A stretch of DNA of 64,000 nucleotides from Granulosicoccus antarcticus IMCC3135 (GCF_002215215.1 NZ_CP018632.1:4460501-4524500), one strand, 5' to 3'; numbered from the stretch's first letter, positions 16,890-27,100 are shown. The notes: generated from the letters alone by a model not told the origin. Program-made: numbers and translations.

Positions 16890-17570
16890 ATGTCTAGAAT
16901 CGCGTTGATCCATGCTCTGGAGGAGTCGGTAATCCCGATTCGAACAGCCTTTGCCCAACATTGGCCAAAAGCGATGTGTATGGACCTGCTCGACAGCTCA
17001 TTGTCGGCCGATCTTGCGGACAAGGGCCAACTGGACGATCTCATCATCCAGCGCTTTCGTGATCTGGGCGACTACGCCGCCAATGCCAGCGGCCAGGGTG
17101 GACAGACCCAGGCGATACTCTTTACCTGCTCGGCCTTCGGCCCTGCCATAGATGCTGTCAAAGCTGACCACCAGATTCCTGTTCTGCGTCCCAACGAAGC
17201 GGCTTTCGCAGAGGCCTTGCATATCGGTAGCAGACTGGCGCTGGTGGTGACCTTCCCGCCCTCACTGTCAGCTTTGAGCGCCGAGCTTGAACAAATGGCA
17301 TTACAACAAGGTCAGAAAATAGAAATAACACCCGTGCTGGCTGAAGGTGCATTAGCTGCACTACAGCGGGGCGATGGTGAAGCGCATGATCAGGCCGTAC
17401 TGCAAGCATGTGCCAAACTGGGCGATCATGATGCCGTCATTCTGGGCCAGTTTTCATTAGCCCGATCGGCCGAACCCTTGTCCAGAATCATATCCTGCCC
17501 GATCATTACCACCCCGGACAGTGCGGTTCATGCACTGCGCTCGCTACTGACAAGCGCAGGCATGGAATGA
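16890..17570 (+). CDS. Asp/Glu racemase-superfamily protein with one conserved Cys
   Basis: 226 residues from the ATG at 16890, supported by GGAAGA 9 bases upstream; an upstream codon at 16782 would add a Cys-rich, unalignable leader. N-terminal MSRIALIHALEESV and the catalytic-type block LFTCSAFGPAI (Cys near 83) followed by PVLRPNEAAFAEAL resemble one group of aspartate/glutamate racemase-like proteins. The second catalytic position, usually GC in true racemases, reads ILGQFSLARSAEPL here, so Gln replaces Cys. One-Cys members include arylmalonate decarboxylase and maleate isomerase-like variants. Substrate unknown. It converges on gcdH, 25 bp away. Confidence 0.75.
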   Translation: MSRIALIHALEESVIPIRTAFAQHWPKAMCMDLLDSSLSADLADKGQLDDLIIQRFRDLGDYAANASGQGGQTQAILFTCSAFGPAIDAVKADHQIPVLRPNEAAFAEALHIGSRLALVVTFPPSLSALSAELEQMALQQGQKIEITPVLAEGALAALQRGDGEAHDQAVLQACAKLGDHDAVILGQFSLARSAEPLSRIISCPIITTPDSAVHALRSLLTSAGME

Positions 17571-17595
17571 TACGGGCATTAATGCAAGTCAGGTA

Positions 17596-18807
17596 TTAAC
17601 CGAATGCCTGAATACCGGTCTGTGCACGTCCGAGGATAAGTGCGTGCACATCGTGCGTGCCTTCATACGTATTGACCGTCTCCAGGTTCTGCGCATGACG
17701 CATCACGTGGTAGCCGATCTGAATGCCATTGCCGCCGTGCATATCACGCGCCTGACGAGCAATATCCAGTGCCTTGCCGCAGTTGTTGCGCTTGACTATA
17801 GAGATCATTTCGGGTGCGAAGCGATTCTCATCGAAAAGCCGTCCGACTCGCAGTGAAGCCTGCAATCCCAGAGCGATTTCAGTCTGCATGTCTGCCAGCT
17901 TTTTCTGATACAGCTGAGTGGCTGCCAGCGGCCGGTTGAACTGCTTGCGATCCATGCCGTATTGATGAGCCCTGAACCAGCAATCTTCGGCCGCGCCCAT
18001 AACACCCCACGAGATTCCATAACGTGCACGATTAAGACAGCTGAACGGTCCTGCCATGCCCTGCACACCCGGTAGCAACGCATCTTCACCGACCTCGACG
18101 TTTTCCATGACGATCTCCCCGGTCACCGAGGCGCGCAATGACAACTTGCCACCGATCTTCGGTGCAGACAGTCCCTTCATGCCTTTGTCGAGAATGAAGC
18201 CGCGCACTTTGCCATCATGAGCATCTGATTTGGCCCAGACCACAAACACATCGGCGATCGGTGCGTTGGAGATCCACATCTTGGCACCGCTCAGGCTGTA
18301 GCCGTTGCTGGTCTTGGTTGCACGGGTTTTCATGCCACCCGGATCCGAACCGGCTTCAGGTTCAGTCAGGCCAAAGCAACCAATGAATTCACCACTGGCC
18401 AGCTTAGGCAGATACTTCATCTTCTGCTCTTCAGAGCCGAAGGCATAGATCGGATAAATGACCAGCGAAGACTGAACGGACATCATCGAGCGATAGCCGC
18501 TGTCGATACGCTCAATCTCACGCGCAACCAGACCGTAAGCCACATAGGAGGCGCCAACACCACCGTATTGTTCTGGCAGAGTTGCACCCAACAGGCCCGT
18601 CTCCCCCATTTCCCTGAAAATATCAGGATCGGTCTGCTCTTCCAGGTAGGCCTGTTCGACCCGTGGCAGCAACTTGTCCTTGGCAAAGGCGGCCGCCGCA
18701 TCACGAATCATGCGCTCGTCTTCTTCCAGCTGATCCTCTAGCAGAAACGGGTCTTGCCAGATAAATGGCTGCCCCTTGTGCTCGGGAGTCTGATTCTTGT
18801 CCACCAT
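17596..18807 (-). CDS. gcdH: Glutaryl-CoA dehydrogenase
   Basis: 403-residue FAD flavoenzyme converting glutaryl-CoA to crotonyl-CoA with decarboxylation, in lysine/tryptophan degradation; electrons go to ETF. Diagnostic blocks: [104 protein letters not shown] and the C-terminal [24 protein letters not shown]-type sequence with the catalytic Glu in TYEGTHD. This combination separates it from ordinary acyl-CoA dehydrogenases. A GcvA-like LysR gene diverges from it, as in known gcdR-gcdH pairs. Confidence 0.95.
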   Translation of the reverse strand: MVDKNQTPEHKGQPFIWQDPFLLEDQLEEDERMIRDAAAAFAKDKLLPRVEQAYLEEQTDPDIFREMGETGLLGATLPEQYGGVGASYVAYGLVAREIERIDSGYRSMMSVQSSLVIYPIYAFGSEEQKMKYLPKLASGEFIGCFGLTEPEAGSDPGGMKTRATKTSNGYSLSGAKMWISNAPIADVFVVWAKSDAHDGKVRGFILDKGMKGLSAPKIGGKLSLRASVTGEIVMENVEVGEDALLPGVQGMAGPFSCLNRARYGISWGVMGAAEDCWFRAHQYGMDRKQFNRPLAATQLYQKKLADMQTEIALGLQASLRVGRLFDENRFAPEMISIVKRNNCGKALDIARQARDMHGGNGIQIGYHVMRHAQNLETVNTYEGTHDVHALILGRAQTGIQAFG

Positions 18808-18907
18808 ACAATTCTCATTAATGCAGAAAATAACTGATTCTCTTACTGTAAACCTTGTTTAGTCAATAAAAAATCAGTATTTTTACATTCAATCATGCAT
18901 TTTATGA
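18808..18907. promoter_or_regulatory. Divergent gcdH / LysR promoter region
   Basis: AT-rich 100-bp region. CTGATT (18834-18839) and AATCAG (18872-18877) are inverted copies 32 bp apart, and TTACTGTAAA sits between them. Either could be part of the LysR site, but no classical T-N11-A box stands out. Confidence 0.3.
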
Positions 18908-19813
18908 ATGTCAATGCGACAACGCCGTTTCCTGCCCTCCCTCTCCCAGTTACTCGCCTTCGAAGCTGTGATGCAACATCACTCGGTGACGGCCGCCGCC
19001 GAAGAGCTCTACCTGACACAGAGCACCGTCAGCCGGCTGGTGCAGTCACTGGAAGCTCAGCTGGGAATCACGCTGTTCTTGCGACATCGAAAAAAACTGG
19101 TTCCCACCGATGCGGCCATTGCCTATCAAGTCGACATCTCGCGCGCCATTGACATCATTCACGGCGCCAGTATCCGTGCCGTCGCCAATCCAGAAGGCGG
19201 CACCCTGTCGCTGGCCGTTCTTCCCACTTTCGCCACACGCTGGCTGGGACCTCGTTTGGGGCGATTTCTCGATGAGCATCCGGGCATCTCCATGAATCTG
19301 TCCACTCGACTGGAGCGTTTCAACTTTGAAACCGAGCCCTTTGATGCCGCAATCTGTTTTGGTGATAACGACTGGCCCGGCACCCATGGCATGAAACTGT
19401 TCGATGAACGCCTGACCGCCTGCGTCTCGACCGATTTTCTGTCACGCAATCCCATTAGCACCCCCGCCGACATGGCCGGACTGCCACGACTGCAACTGGA
19501 GAGCCGCAAAACCGGCTGGGAAGACTGGTTTGCCGGACAGAACGCAACGGTGCGCGGTACCAGCGGCATGGTCATGGATCAGTTCTCAATGATGATACAG
19601 GCCGCCATCTCAGGTCTGGGCATCGCGCTTCTACCCGATTATCTGGCCCAGAACGAGATAAGAGAAGGTCGATTGCAACCAGTCCTGAAACAGAATATAC
19701 CCGGCCAGGGCGCCTACTGGCTGGTTTGGCCCCACTCGCGCGACACCTACGCCCCGCTGAGTACCTTCCGTGCCTGGTTCGCATTGCAGACCAGCGAACC
19801 GCTGACAGATTGA
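18908..19813 (+). CDS. LysR-family regulator (GcvA/GcdR-like)
   Basis: 301 residues. The N-terminus RRFLPSLSQLLAFEAVMQHHSVTAAAEELYLTQSTVSRLV is typical of the GcvA branch, whose members regulate glycine cleavage, beta-lactamase or gcdH. The effector domain has LPTFATRWLGPRLGRFLDEHPGI and ISGLGIALLPDYL. Divergent placement from gcdH across 100 bp makes it the likely glutarate-responsive regulator of that gene (established arrangement in pseudomonads, inferred here). Confidence 0.9.
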   Translation: MSMRQRRFLPSLSQLLAFEAVMQHHSVTAAAEELYLTQSTVSRLVQSLEAQLGITLFLRHRKKLVPTDAAIAYQVDISRAIDIIHGASIRAVANPEGGTLSLAVLPTFATRWLGPRLGRFLDEHPGISMNLSTRLERFNFETEPFDAAICFGDNDWPGTHGMKLFDERLTACVSTDFLSRNPISTPADMAGLPRLQLESRKTGWEDWFAGQNATVRGTSGMVMDQFSMMIQAAISGLGIALLPDYLAQNEIREGRLQPVLKQNIPGQGAYWLVWPHSRDTYAPLSTFRAWFALQTSEPLTD

Positions 19814-19824
19814 GAACCTGTAGC

Positions 19825-19892
19825 GCGTAACGCATCGCTGGCCGGGCCACTCTCAAAGCACCACGGTGCCTGGCCGCTACCCTGTGTTACGC
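19825..19892. repeat. Imperfect inverted repeat after the gcdH regulator
   Basis: GCGTAAC (19825-19831) and GTTACGC (19886-19892) form the outer arms, with an inner GGCC pair, just past the LysR stop. It may be a terminator or structured RNA. The rest of 19893-20068 holds no gene that I can support; a short 68-codon frame there lacks features. Confidence 0.35.
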
Positions 19893-20068
19893 CTTGCGAC
19901 TAGCCAAAGTAGCTTCGGACTCGTAAAACTATCAGTTCTTTCACGCCCTATCGATGAGGGGCGCTATTCAATTAGAACAATAAGCACTATTCGATCTTCC
20001 TGTTTCCGAAAAGACAAACCAGCTCCTACACTCTACTCTCAGGCTCAGCGGCCTGACAACTCCTGCCC

Positions 20069-21253
20069 GTGAACTACATTCAACCTGACAGTATCAGCAT
20101 GCCCCTTATGATGCGCAACAACCTGACCCACTCCCAACCTCAAGACTGCTTGCGCTCTTGTGCGGTGCCGCTTCAAGCCACTCGCCTCATACGAATCATC
20201 ACCTTGTCCCTCAGTGCATTCGTCGCAAGCTCATTGATGCAGGTGGCCTATAGTGCCGAGCCTGCCGACAAGGTGTCCGCCCAGCCGTCCATCAAACCCG
20301 TCAAGATCATGACCCTGGCCAGCCAGGACATGAATCTGGAGCGCACCTTTTTCGGACGAGTATCAGCCAAACAATCCGTCGACCTGGCGTTTCAGGTGGG
20401 TGGCCAGCTGTTTGATTTTCCGGCCATTGAAGGCGCCCCTGTAGCCAAAGGCTCGCTGGTTGCCAAACTGGATCAGGAACCCTTCACACTGGCACTGGAT
20501 CGCGCCAAAGCATCCAAGGCCCAGGCTGATCGCACACTGAGGCGACTACGTCAATTACAAGGCAATGGCGCGACCCGCGCCTCTATCGATGATGCACAAA
20601 CGGCATCAACTATCTCGGCGGTCGCCGTCAGGGATGCCGAATACGCGCTGGAGCACGCCACCCTGAGCGCCCCCTTCGATGGTGTAGTGGCTATGCGCAA
20701 GGTGGCAAACTACGCCACCATCGCCGCCGGCATACCGGTCGTTCGACTGCACGACTTGTCAGAGCTGCGCATCGAAATCGATGTACCCGAGATTCTTTTC
20801 CAGCGTGTCGGCAATGACCCCAATCTGGAATTTGTCGCCCGCTTTCCTGCCAGCGAGGAGCTATTCCCCGTCGAGTACCGGGAAGTGGATGCCGAGGCAT
20901 CCGAGGTCGGCCAGACCTTTCGTGTCTCGCTGGGGCTAACGCCACCGGCAGGCCTGCTGTTGTTTCCAGGCTCCTCTGTCACCGTGATCGGCAGAGTGCT
21001 CAATGTCCCCGGCGGCATTACCGTACCTGCCACAGCCATCTACAAGGAGACTGATGGCAGTACCGCAGTGATGCGTATCGAAGGCGACGACGAGCAGGAC
21101 CTGCGGGTCGTCAAGACTCCTGTAAAAATCGGTGTCAGTGCGCGCGGTGAAATCCAGATCATGAGCGGCATTGAGAGCGGCACCGAGATAGTGTCAACCG
21201 GTGTCAGCGCTCTGAGCGATGGCTTGCGCGTTCGCCGCTTTGTCTCGTTCTGA
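20069..21253 (+). CDS. RND efflux periplasmic adaptor (membrane fusion protein)
   Basis: Up to 394 residues. After a basic leader and hydrophobic segment (IIRIITLSLSAFVASSLMQV region, ~46-62), the mature part has the MFP pattern: TFFGRVSAKQSVDLAFQVGGQL, a lipoyl half-motif GAPVAKGSLVAKLDQEPF, an alpha-hairpin, and the second half-motif ATLSAPFDGVVAMRKV. The GTG at 20069 gives the longest frame; ATG codons at 20099 and 20111 are equally possible and keep the signal segment. It links an inner-membrane RND pump to an outer-membrane channel. The pump gene starts 16 bp after its stop. No TolC gene is adjacent. Confidence 0.88.
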   Translation: MNYIQPDSISMPLMMRNNLTHSQPQDCLRSCAVPLQATRLIRIITLSLSAFVASSLMQVAYSAEPADKVSAQPSIKPVKIMTLASQDMNLERTFFGRVSAKQSVDLAFQVGGQLFDFPAIEGAPVAKGSLVAKLDQEPFTLALDRAKASKAQADRTLRRLRQLQGNGATRASIDDAQTASTISAVAVRDAEYALEHATLSAPFDGVVAMRKVANYATIAAGIPVVRLHDLSELRIEIDVPEILFQRVGNDPNLEFVARFPASEELFPVEYREVDAEASEVGQTFRVSLGLTPPAGLLLFPGSSVTVIGRVLNVPGGITVPATAIYKETDGSTAVMRIEGDDEQDLRVVKTPVKIGVSARGEIQIMSGIESGTEIVSTGVSALSDGLRVRRFVSF

Positions 21254-21269
21254 GGCGCGCACACCGATC

Positions 21270-24200
21270 ATGAATATCGCAAGAACCAGTATCAGCAAGC
21301 CGATCTTTACCTGGCTTTTCATCCTGATCTGCCTGATAGGTGGCATCTGGAGTTTCTTCTCACTGGGACGACTGGAAGATCCTGCTTTCACTATCAAGAC
21401 GGCAGCCATCGTCACGCAATACCCGGGAGCCTCAGCCGAACAGGTTGCCCGTGAGGTCTCCGAGCCACTGGAGAGTGCCATTCAGAAAATGGCAGAGGTG
21501 GATGAAATCATCTCGGTCAACACACCCGGTCAGTCGCTGATCGAAGTCGAGATGAAGCCCGAGATCAAGGGCGACGAACTCAAAGCTATCTGGACCCGCC
21601 TGCGAGCACAGATCTCGGATGCCACACGCGGCTTGCCCGACGGGGTCTCCACCCCCTTTGTCAATGACAGCTTCGGCGATGTCTTCGGCATGTACTTTGC
21701 CGTCATGGGCCAGGGCTTTGATGATCGCGAACTGCATGAACTGGCAACCTTTCTACGCCGTGAACTGCTGGCCGTACCAGGCGTTGCCGATGTCACCCTG
21801 GCAGGCCTACCTGAAGAAGCCATCTATATCGAACCCAATCTGGCTTTGTCAGCTAATCAGAACATTCCACCACAATCCATCATCAGCGCCATTTCCCAGG
21901 CCAATTCGGTGGTGGCTGCCGGGGAAATCAGTGATGTTCTGATACAGGCACCCGAAGGCTCGGACAGTGTGGGTGATATAGCCAGCCTGTCGATCGGTGT
22001 CAGTGGCCGGGTCATCGCTCTGACCGATGTGGCCACCGTTACGCGTATGCGGGTGGACAAACCCTCCAGCATGATCCGCTTCAATGGCCGCGAAGCCTTC
22101 ACCATCGGCGTGGCAGGCTTGCAATCACAGAACATTGTCGAGGTGGGCAAACGGGTTGATCAACGCCTGAGTGAATTATGGGCAGATCTGCCCTATGGCG
22201 TGGAGATCGAATCGATCTATCGGCAACACTCGGTGGTTGAGGATGCCTCGAATGCATTTCTGGTGAATCTGGCCATGTCGGTGGCTATTGTGGTTATCGT
22301 CCTGGCCCTGTTCATGGGCTGGCGCGCCGCGGTCGTTGTCGGTTCTACTCTGCTACTCACGGTACTGGGCACGCTGCTGGTCATGAAGTTCTTCTCGATC
22401 GAGATGGAACGCATATCACTGGGCGCCCTGATCATCGCCATGGGCATGCTGGTGGATAACGCGATCGTGGTGGCAGAAGGCATGCAGAGCGCCATGCGTC
22501 GTGGCCGCAATTCGCTGGATGCCGCCGATGAGGCTGCCTCCAAGACACAGATTCCACTGCTAGGTGCGACCGTCATTGGCATCATGTCATTTGCCGCTAT
22601 CGGGCTGAGTGCCAATGCGACCGGAGAGTTCCTGTTTTCCCTGTTCGCCGTCATCGGCACCTCCCTGCTGTTGTCCTGGGTGCTGGCCGTCACGGTCACC
22701 CCCTTGTTCGGGCACTACTTCTTCAAGCAACAAGAGGCGGGTGCAGACGATGCCTACAGTGGCGCGGTGTTTCGTGCCTATGCATCGGTACTACGCGCAT
22801 CTCTGGCGGGACGCTGGATTGTAGTGCCAGTACTGGTGCTGATAACCGTAGTCTCGTTTGCAGGCTTCAAGCAGGTCAAGCAACAGTTCTTCCCTGATTC
22901 AAATACGCCACTGTTCTTTGTTCACTACAAGCTGCCACAAGGGGCTGACATCAAGAGAACCTCGGCAGATCTGCAACAGGTGGAAGCCTGGCTGATGGAG
23001 CGCGACGATGTGGTGTCGGTCACCGCTTTTGCCGGTGACGGTGCATCGCGTTTCATGCTTACCTACCCCATCCAGCGCCCCAACCCCAGCTATGGGCATC
23101 TGATCGTGCGTACACAGAGCATCGATGATATTCCGGAGTTGCAGCTGGCACTTGAAGAATTTGGCACGAGCCACCTGATCGATGGCGAGTTCAGGACCAA
23201 GCGTCTGGTTTTCGGCCCGGGTGGTGGTGATCCCATACAGCTGCGATTGTCTGGACCGGACCCCAAGGTACTGCGTGAACTGGGTGAGGATGCTGCACGC
23301 ATCATGCAGGCAAATACCGATGACTTCACCGGCATGCGTACCAACTGGCACGAGCAGGAACTGGTCATCAAACCTGACTACGCCACTGAGCGTGCTCAGA
23401 CTGCGGGTGTCACCCGTGAGGAGATTGCCTGGACCTTGCGTTTTGCCACAGATGGAGTTCCGGCGGGTATCTATCGTGATGACGAGCGCCTGATCCCCAT
23501 TATCGTACGTGCGCCAAAAGATACCGAGTACGGGCTGATTGATCACATGACAGGCTCTCAATCGAACAATGCCATGATGCCTCTGGGCCAAGTCATCAAC
23601 GGCTTTGACTATGAAATTCAGGATACGCTGTATCACCGCCGTAGCCGCGTACCGACACTGACCGTGTCGGCCGACATCTCATTGGACAAGACCCCTGCTG
23701 CCGTGCATGGCGACATTCAGCAAGCGGTTGAGGCCATGGTGCTGCCCACCGGCTATCGCATGGAATGGGGCGGCGAATATGAAGACTCTGGCAAGGCACA
23801 ACGTTCACTGGCTCAGCAATTGCCGGTGGCGCTACTTATCATGATCCTTATCTCGATACTGCTTTTCAATGCTCTGCGTCAGCCACTCATCATCTGGTTG
23901 CTGGTGCCCATGGCGGTCACCGGGGTGGTTATCGGGCTGCTCAGCACCGGCCTGCCTTTCAGCTTCACCGCTTTGCTGGGACTGCTGAGCCTGTCGGGCA
24001 TGTTGATCAAGAACGGCATAGTGCTCGTGGAAGAGATCGATATTGTCAGGCGCGAGGGCATGGCGCTCAAGGAGGCTATCATCACCGCCTCCACTTCCCG
24101 TTTCAGACCCGTGGTACTGGCCGCTGCGACCACCATTCTGGGCATGATTCCACTGCTGGGCGATGCCTTCTTCGTCTCGATGGCAGTCACCATCATGGCA

Positions 24201-24317
24201 GGCCTGGCATTCGGCTCGATACTGACGCTTATTGCCGCCCCAGTGCTGTACTACCTGTTCTTCAAACGCGATGAAAAACATGCACCAGCGTCGGGCGTCG
24301 CGGCATTGAATGGATGA
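21270..24317 (+). CDS. RND-family efflux transporter (inner-membrane pump)
   Basis: 1015 residues from the ATG at 21270 (MNIARTSISKPIFTWLF), where the first membrane helix of RND proteins begins. Two large periplasmic loops and about 12 helices; YPGASAEQVAREVSEPLE, the helix-4 region LGALIIAMGMLVDNAIVVAEG with the proton-relay Asp, and SGMLIKNGIVLVEEID in the second half are signature blocks. It falls nearer the less-studied VexF/MexF-distant RND group than AcrB. It exports hydrophobic or toxic compounds by proton antiport with the adaptor encoded just upstream. Followed by a strong terminator. Substrate unknown. Confidence 0.92.
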   Translation: MNIARTSISKPIFTWLFILICLIGGIWSFFSLGRLEDPAFTIKTAAIVTQYPGASAEQVAREVSEPLESAIQKMAEVDEIISVNTPGQSLIEVEMKPEIKGDELKAIWTRLRAQISDATRGLPDGVSTPFVNDSFGDVFGMYFAVMGQGFDDRELHELATFLRRELLAVPGVADVTLAGLPEEAIYIEPNLALSANQNIPPQSIISAISQANSVVAAGEISDVLIQAPEGSDSVGDIASLSIGVSGRVIALTDVATVTRMRVDKPSSMIRFNGREAFTIGVAGLQSQNIVEVGKRVDQRLSELWADLPYGVEIESIYRQHSVVEDASNAFLVNLAMSVAIVVIVLALFMGWRAAVVVGSTLLLTVLGTLLVMKFFSIEMERISLGALIIAMGMLVDNAIVVAEGMQSAMRRGRNSLDAADEAASKTQIPLLGATVIGIMSFAAIGLSANATGEFLFSLFAVIGTSLLLSWVLAVTVTPLFGHYFFKQQEAGADDAYSGAVFRAYASVLRASLAGRWIVVPVLVLITVVSFAGFKQVKQQFFPDSNTPLFFVHYKLPQGADIKRTSADLQQVEAWLMERDDVVSVTAFAGDGASRFMLTYPIQRPNPSYGHLIVRTQSIDDIPELQLALEEFGTSHLIDGEFRTKRLVFGPGGGDPIQLRLSGPDPKVLRELGEDAARIMQANTDDFTGMRTNWHEQELVIKPDYATERAQTAGVTREEIAWTLRFATDGVPAGIYRDDERLIPIIVRAPKDTEYGLIDHMTGSQSNNAMMPLGQVINGFDYEIQDTLYHRRSRVPTLTVSADISLDKTPAAVHGDIQQAVEAMVLPTGYRMEWGGEYEDSGKAQRSLAQQLPVALLIMILISILLFNALRQPLIIWLLVPMAVTGVVIGLLSTGLPFSFTALLGLLSLSGMLIKNGIVLVEEIDIVRREGMALKEAIITASTSRFRPVVLAAATTILGMIPLLGDAFFVSMAVTIMAGLAFGSILTLIAAPVLYYLFFKRDEKHAPASGVAALNG

Positions 24318-24323
24318 CAGGCC

Positions 24324-24352
24324 GGCCTGCCGTCAAGGCAGGCCAGAATTTT
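24324..24352 (+). terminator. Rho-independent terminator of the RND operon
   Basis: GGCCTGCC (24324-24331) and GGCAGGCC (24337-24344) form a perfect GC-rich 8-bp stem with loop GTCAA, followed by AGAATTTT. It begins 7 bp after the RND stop codon. The 24353-24483 leader beyond shows no riboswitch pattern that I recognise. Confidence 0.8.
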
Positions 24353-24483
24353 GTCGCCCTTAAGCAAGCAGGCAGCGTACTCAGCATTGCGCCAGACAAC
24401 ACAACAGGGATACTTGTGGCCATTCATGCCCCCCTGAACAGCACACTGTCGAGGTGTTGTTCCCAACTCTGGTTACTCAAGAA

Positions 24484-27051
24484 ATGGCACGTTTTCCCTC
24501 AAGTGCAAAAGTAGTCATCATCGGTCAGGGAGGCATTGTGGGCGCCTCCGTGGTACATCATCTGATCGAGCGTGGCTGGACCGATATTGTCGGCATCGAC
24601 AAATCTGCCATACCGACCGATATCGGCTCTACGGCACATGCATCAGATTTTTGCTACACCACGGCACTGGATCACATGACGTGCTTCACCACCAATTACA
24701 GTATCGACTTCTACGAAAAGATGGGTCGCTATGCCAGAGTCGGTGGCTTGGAAGTGGCACGAGTCGGTGACGATGAACGTATGGGTGAGCTCAAGCGTCG
24801 CGTCTCTGCCGGCAAGGCCTTCGGCAACCGTGTTCACATGGTTACCGCCGCCGAAGCGAAAGAGAAATTCCCCCTGCTCGAAGAGAGCGTTATTCAGGGT
24901 GCTCTCTGGGATCCGGACGCAGGCCTGGTGGTGCCTCGTTCACAGGTCGTCGCAGGCGAACTGGTGGAGCAGGCAGAAAAAACCGGCAATCTACAGACTT
25001 TTGCCAACACCTCAGCCACCGGCCTTGATATCAAGGAAGGCAGGATCGTGGGTGTCGAGACAACGCGTGGCTATATCGCTGCAGACTACGTGGTTGTTTG
25101 CGCCGGCTTGTGGGGACGTCTGATTGCAGAGATGGCTGGCGAAGATCTTCCCGTCATGCCGGTTGATCACCCTTTGCTGTGGTTCGGCCCGTATCTGGAA
25201 TTTGAAGGCACTGGCAAGCACATTGGCTGGCCACTGCTGCGCGATCAGGGCAACTCGGCCTACCTGCGCGATACCGGCGACTCCACCTCCTCCGATGGCG
25301 GCATGATCGAATGGGGCTATTACGAAGAAGGTGAGCCGCGTATGTGCCACCCTCGAGACTTGCAGGAAAAGGAAGAAGCTCGACTCTCTCCCTCGCAGCG
25401 AGACCTTGAGATCGAACAGGTCATGGAGCCATTGGAACGAGCCATCGAGCTGACGCCCATTCTGGGCGAGCTTGGCTATGATGAAAAAGCGTCATTCAAC
25501 GGTCTGCTGCAAGTCACCTCAGACGGCGGTCCTTCCATTGGCGAATCCGCCAAGGTACGCGGCCTCTGGTATGCCGTCTCGGTCTGGGTCAAAGATGGCC
25601 CCGGCACCGGCAAGATCATTGCCGACTGGATGACTGATGGACGCACCGAGCTGGACAACTTCGGCATCGACGTCACTCGCTACTATCCGTTCCAGCAAGA
25701 AGAACAGTACATTCACGATCGCTGCTACGAAACCGCTTTCAAGATCTACAACCCGGCCGTACACAACCGCGAACCCTATACAAAAGGTCGTGGGCATCGC
25801 AAGAGCCCCTTCTATGAGCGAGAGCAGGCTCTGGGCGGCTACTTCATGGAAGCTGCGGGATGGGAACGAGCGCATGGCTATGCAGCCAACGAACACCTGC
25901 TGGAAAAATTTGCCGACCAGGTTCCCGTGCGTGAAGCAGAATGGGATAACCGCCATTTCTGGCGTGTTTCCAATGCCGAACATCTGCAAATCACCGAAGA
26001 TGTCGGCATGGTCAACCTGTCGCATTTTGCCATCTACGATGCCAAAGGCCCTGATGCTGAAGCACTGATGGAATACCTCAGTGTCGCCAAGGTCGGTGCC
26101 GACACCCCTGTGGGCAAAGGCGTTTATACCCACTTTCTGGATCACACCGGTGGCGTCCGGGCGGATCTGACGATCCTGCGCATGGCCGAAGATCACTTTC
26201 GTGTCATCGATGGTGGAGATTCAGGCAATCGTGATTTCATCTGGATGAAGCGCATGAGCCAGGATCAGGGCTTGAATGATGTGCTGATCGAAGACCTGAC
26301 CACCGACTTTGCCTGCCTGGGCGTCTGGGGCCCCAATGCCCGTACCACCTTGCAAAAAGTCGTGGATGATCCAGAAGTACTCACCAACGAGAACTTCCCG
26401 TTTGCTGCCATACGCTCATTCCAGCTCAATGGCGTAACGGTCTCGGCGTTCCGCATTTCCTATGTCGGCGAGCAAGGCTGGGAGTTGCATTTTGCCTATG
26501 AAGATGGCCTGAAAGTCTGGGATGCCCTGGCTGCCGAAGGCGTCACACCCATTGGTGTGGAAACCTACGCCAACAGCCGTCGCCTGGAAAAGAGCCTGCG
26601 TCTGCAGAATGCTGACCTGCTGACCGAGTACAACCTGTATGAAGCAGGCTTGTCACGTCCCGTGGTGAAAGCCGCCAATTTTCATGGCAAAGAGGCCTAC
26701 CTGGAGCAACGTGAGCTGGAACGTCAATCGGCTTATCTATGCACCATGACGATGAACGACAATCTGGATGCGAACGGCGTTGCGCGCTACCCGCTGGGCA
26801 ATTGCCCAATCATCGACCCGGACACCGGCAAGGTACTGGTCGACAGCCGAGGACGCCGCTCCTATACCACCAGTATTGCTTTCGGACCGACCATCGGCAA
26901 GAACATCGCCCTGGGATATCTGCCGGAAGACTTTGCCCAGGAAGGTCGTGAACTGATTATCGAATACTTTGACGAGCAATACAGAGTGACGGTCGAAGGC
27001 GTAGGCTACAAGCCTCTATACGATCCTCAGAATCTCAAGCCCAAGTCGTGA
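24484..27051 (+). CDS. Dimethylglycine/sarcosine dehydrogenase-like FAD oxidoreductase fused to a GcvT domain
   Basis: 855 residues from the ATG at 24484 (a GTG at 24454 is the alternative). Residues ~8-370: DAO-type FAD-binding oxidoreductase with VVIIGQGGIVGASVVHHL as the dinucleotide motif and GLWYAVSVWVKDGPGTGKIIADWM near its end. Residues ~430-850: aminomethyltransferase (GcvT) fold with RVSNAEHLQITEDVGMVNLSHFAIYDAKGPDAEALM, FRISYVGEQGWELHF and a GcvT C-terminal barrel. This fusion removes N-methyl groups and passes the one-carbon unit to tetrahydrofolate, as in dimethylglycine or sarcosine dehydrogenases; the exact amine is not readable. It stands alone between two terminators. Confidence 0.87.
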   Translation: MARFPSSAKVVIIGQGGIVGASVVHHLIERGWTDIVGIDKSAIPTDIGSTAHASDFCYTTALDHMTCFTTNYSIDFYEKMGRYARVGGLEVARVGDDERMGELKRRVSAGKAFGNRVHMVTAAEAKEKFPLLEESVIQGALWDPDAGLVVPRSQVVAGELVEQAEKTGNLQTFANTSATGLDIKEGRIVGVETTRGYIAADYVVVCAGLWGRLIAEMAGEDLPVMPVDHPLLWFGPYLEFEGTGKHIGWPLLRDQGNSAYLRDTGDSTSSDGGMIEWGYYEEGEPRMCHPRDLQEKEEARLSPSQRDLEIEQVMEPLERAIELTPILGELGYDEKASFNGLLQVTSDGGPSIGESAKVRGLWYAVSVWVKDGPGTGKIIADWMTDGRTELDNFGIDVTRYYPFQQEEQYIHDRCYETAFKIYNPAVHNREPYTKGRGHRKSPFYEREQALGGYFMEAAGWERAHGYAANEHLLEKFADQVPVREAEWDNRHFWRVSNAEHLQITEDVGMVNLSHFAIYDAKGPDAEALMEYLSVAKVGADTPVGKGVYTHFLDHTGGVRADLTILRMAEDHFRVIDGGDSGNRDFIWMKRMSQDQGLNDVLIEDLTTDFACLGVWGPNARTTLQKVVDDPEVLTNENFPFAAIRSFQLNGVTVSAFRISYVGEQGWELHFAYEDGLKVWDALAAEGVTPIGVETYANSRRLEKSLRLQNADLLTEYNLYEAGLSRPVVKAANFHGKEAYLEQRELERQSAYLCTMTMNDNLDANGVARYPLGNCPIIDPDTGKVLVDSRGRRSYTTSIAFGPTIGKNIALGYLPEDFAQEGRELIIEYFDEQYRVTVEGVGYKPLYDPQNLKPKS

Positions 27052-27056
27052 TTGCA

Positions 27057-27100
27057 GGGGCTGAGCTTGCCAGAGCATCGGTAAGCTTCAGCCCCATTTT
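27057..27100 (+). terminator. Rho-independent terminator after the dehydrogenase
   Basis: GGGGCTGAGCTT (27057-27068) pairs with AAGCTTCAGCCCC (27083-27095) with one bulged base, followed by ATTTT. It is 5 bp past the stop codon and faces the end of the cytochrome operon. Confidence 0.8.

Noticed and set aside
19866-20072. 68-codon forward frame between the gcdH regulator and the RND adaptor
   Set aside because: Short, no ribosome site, low-complexity basic product; more likely leader sequence.
24353-24483. Possible glycine riboswitch before the dimethylglycine dehydrogenase-like gene
   Set aside because: I looked for the conserved GGAGAG-type aptamer pattern and did not see it.
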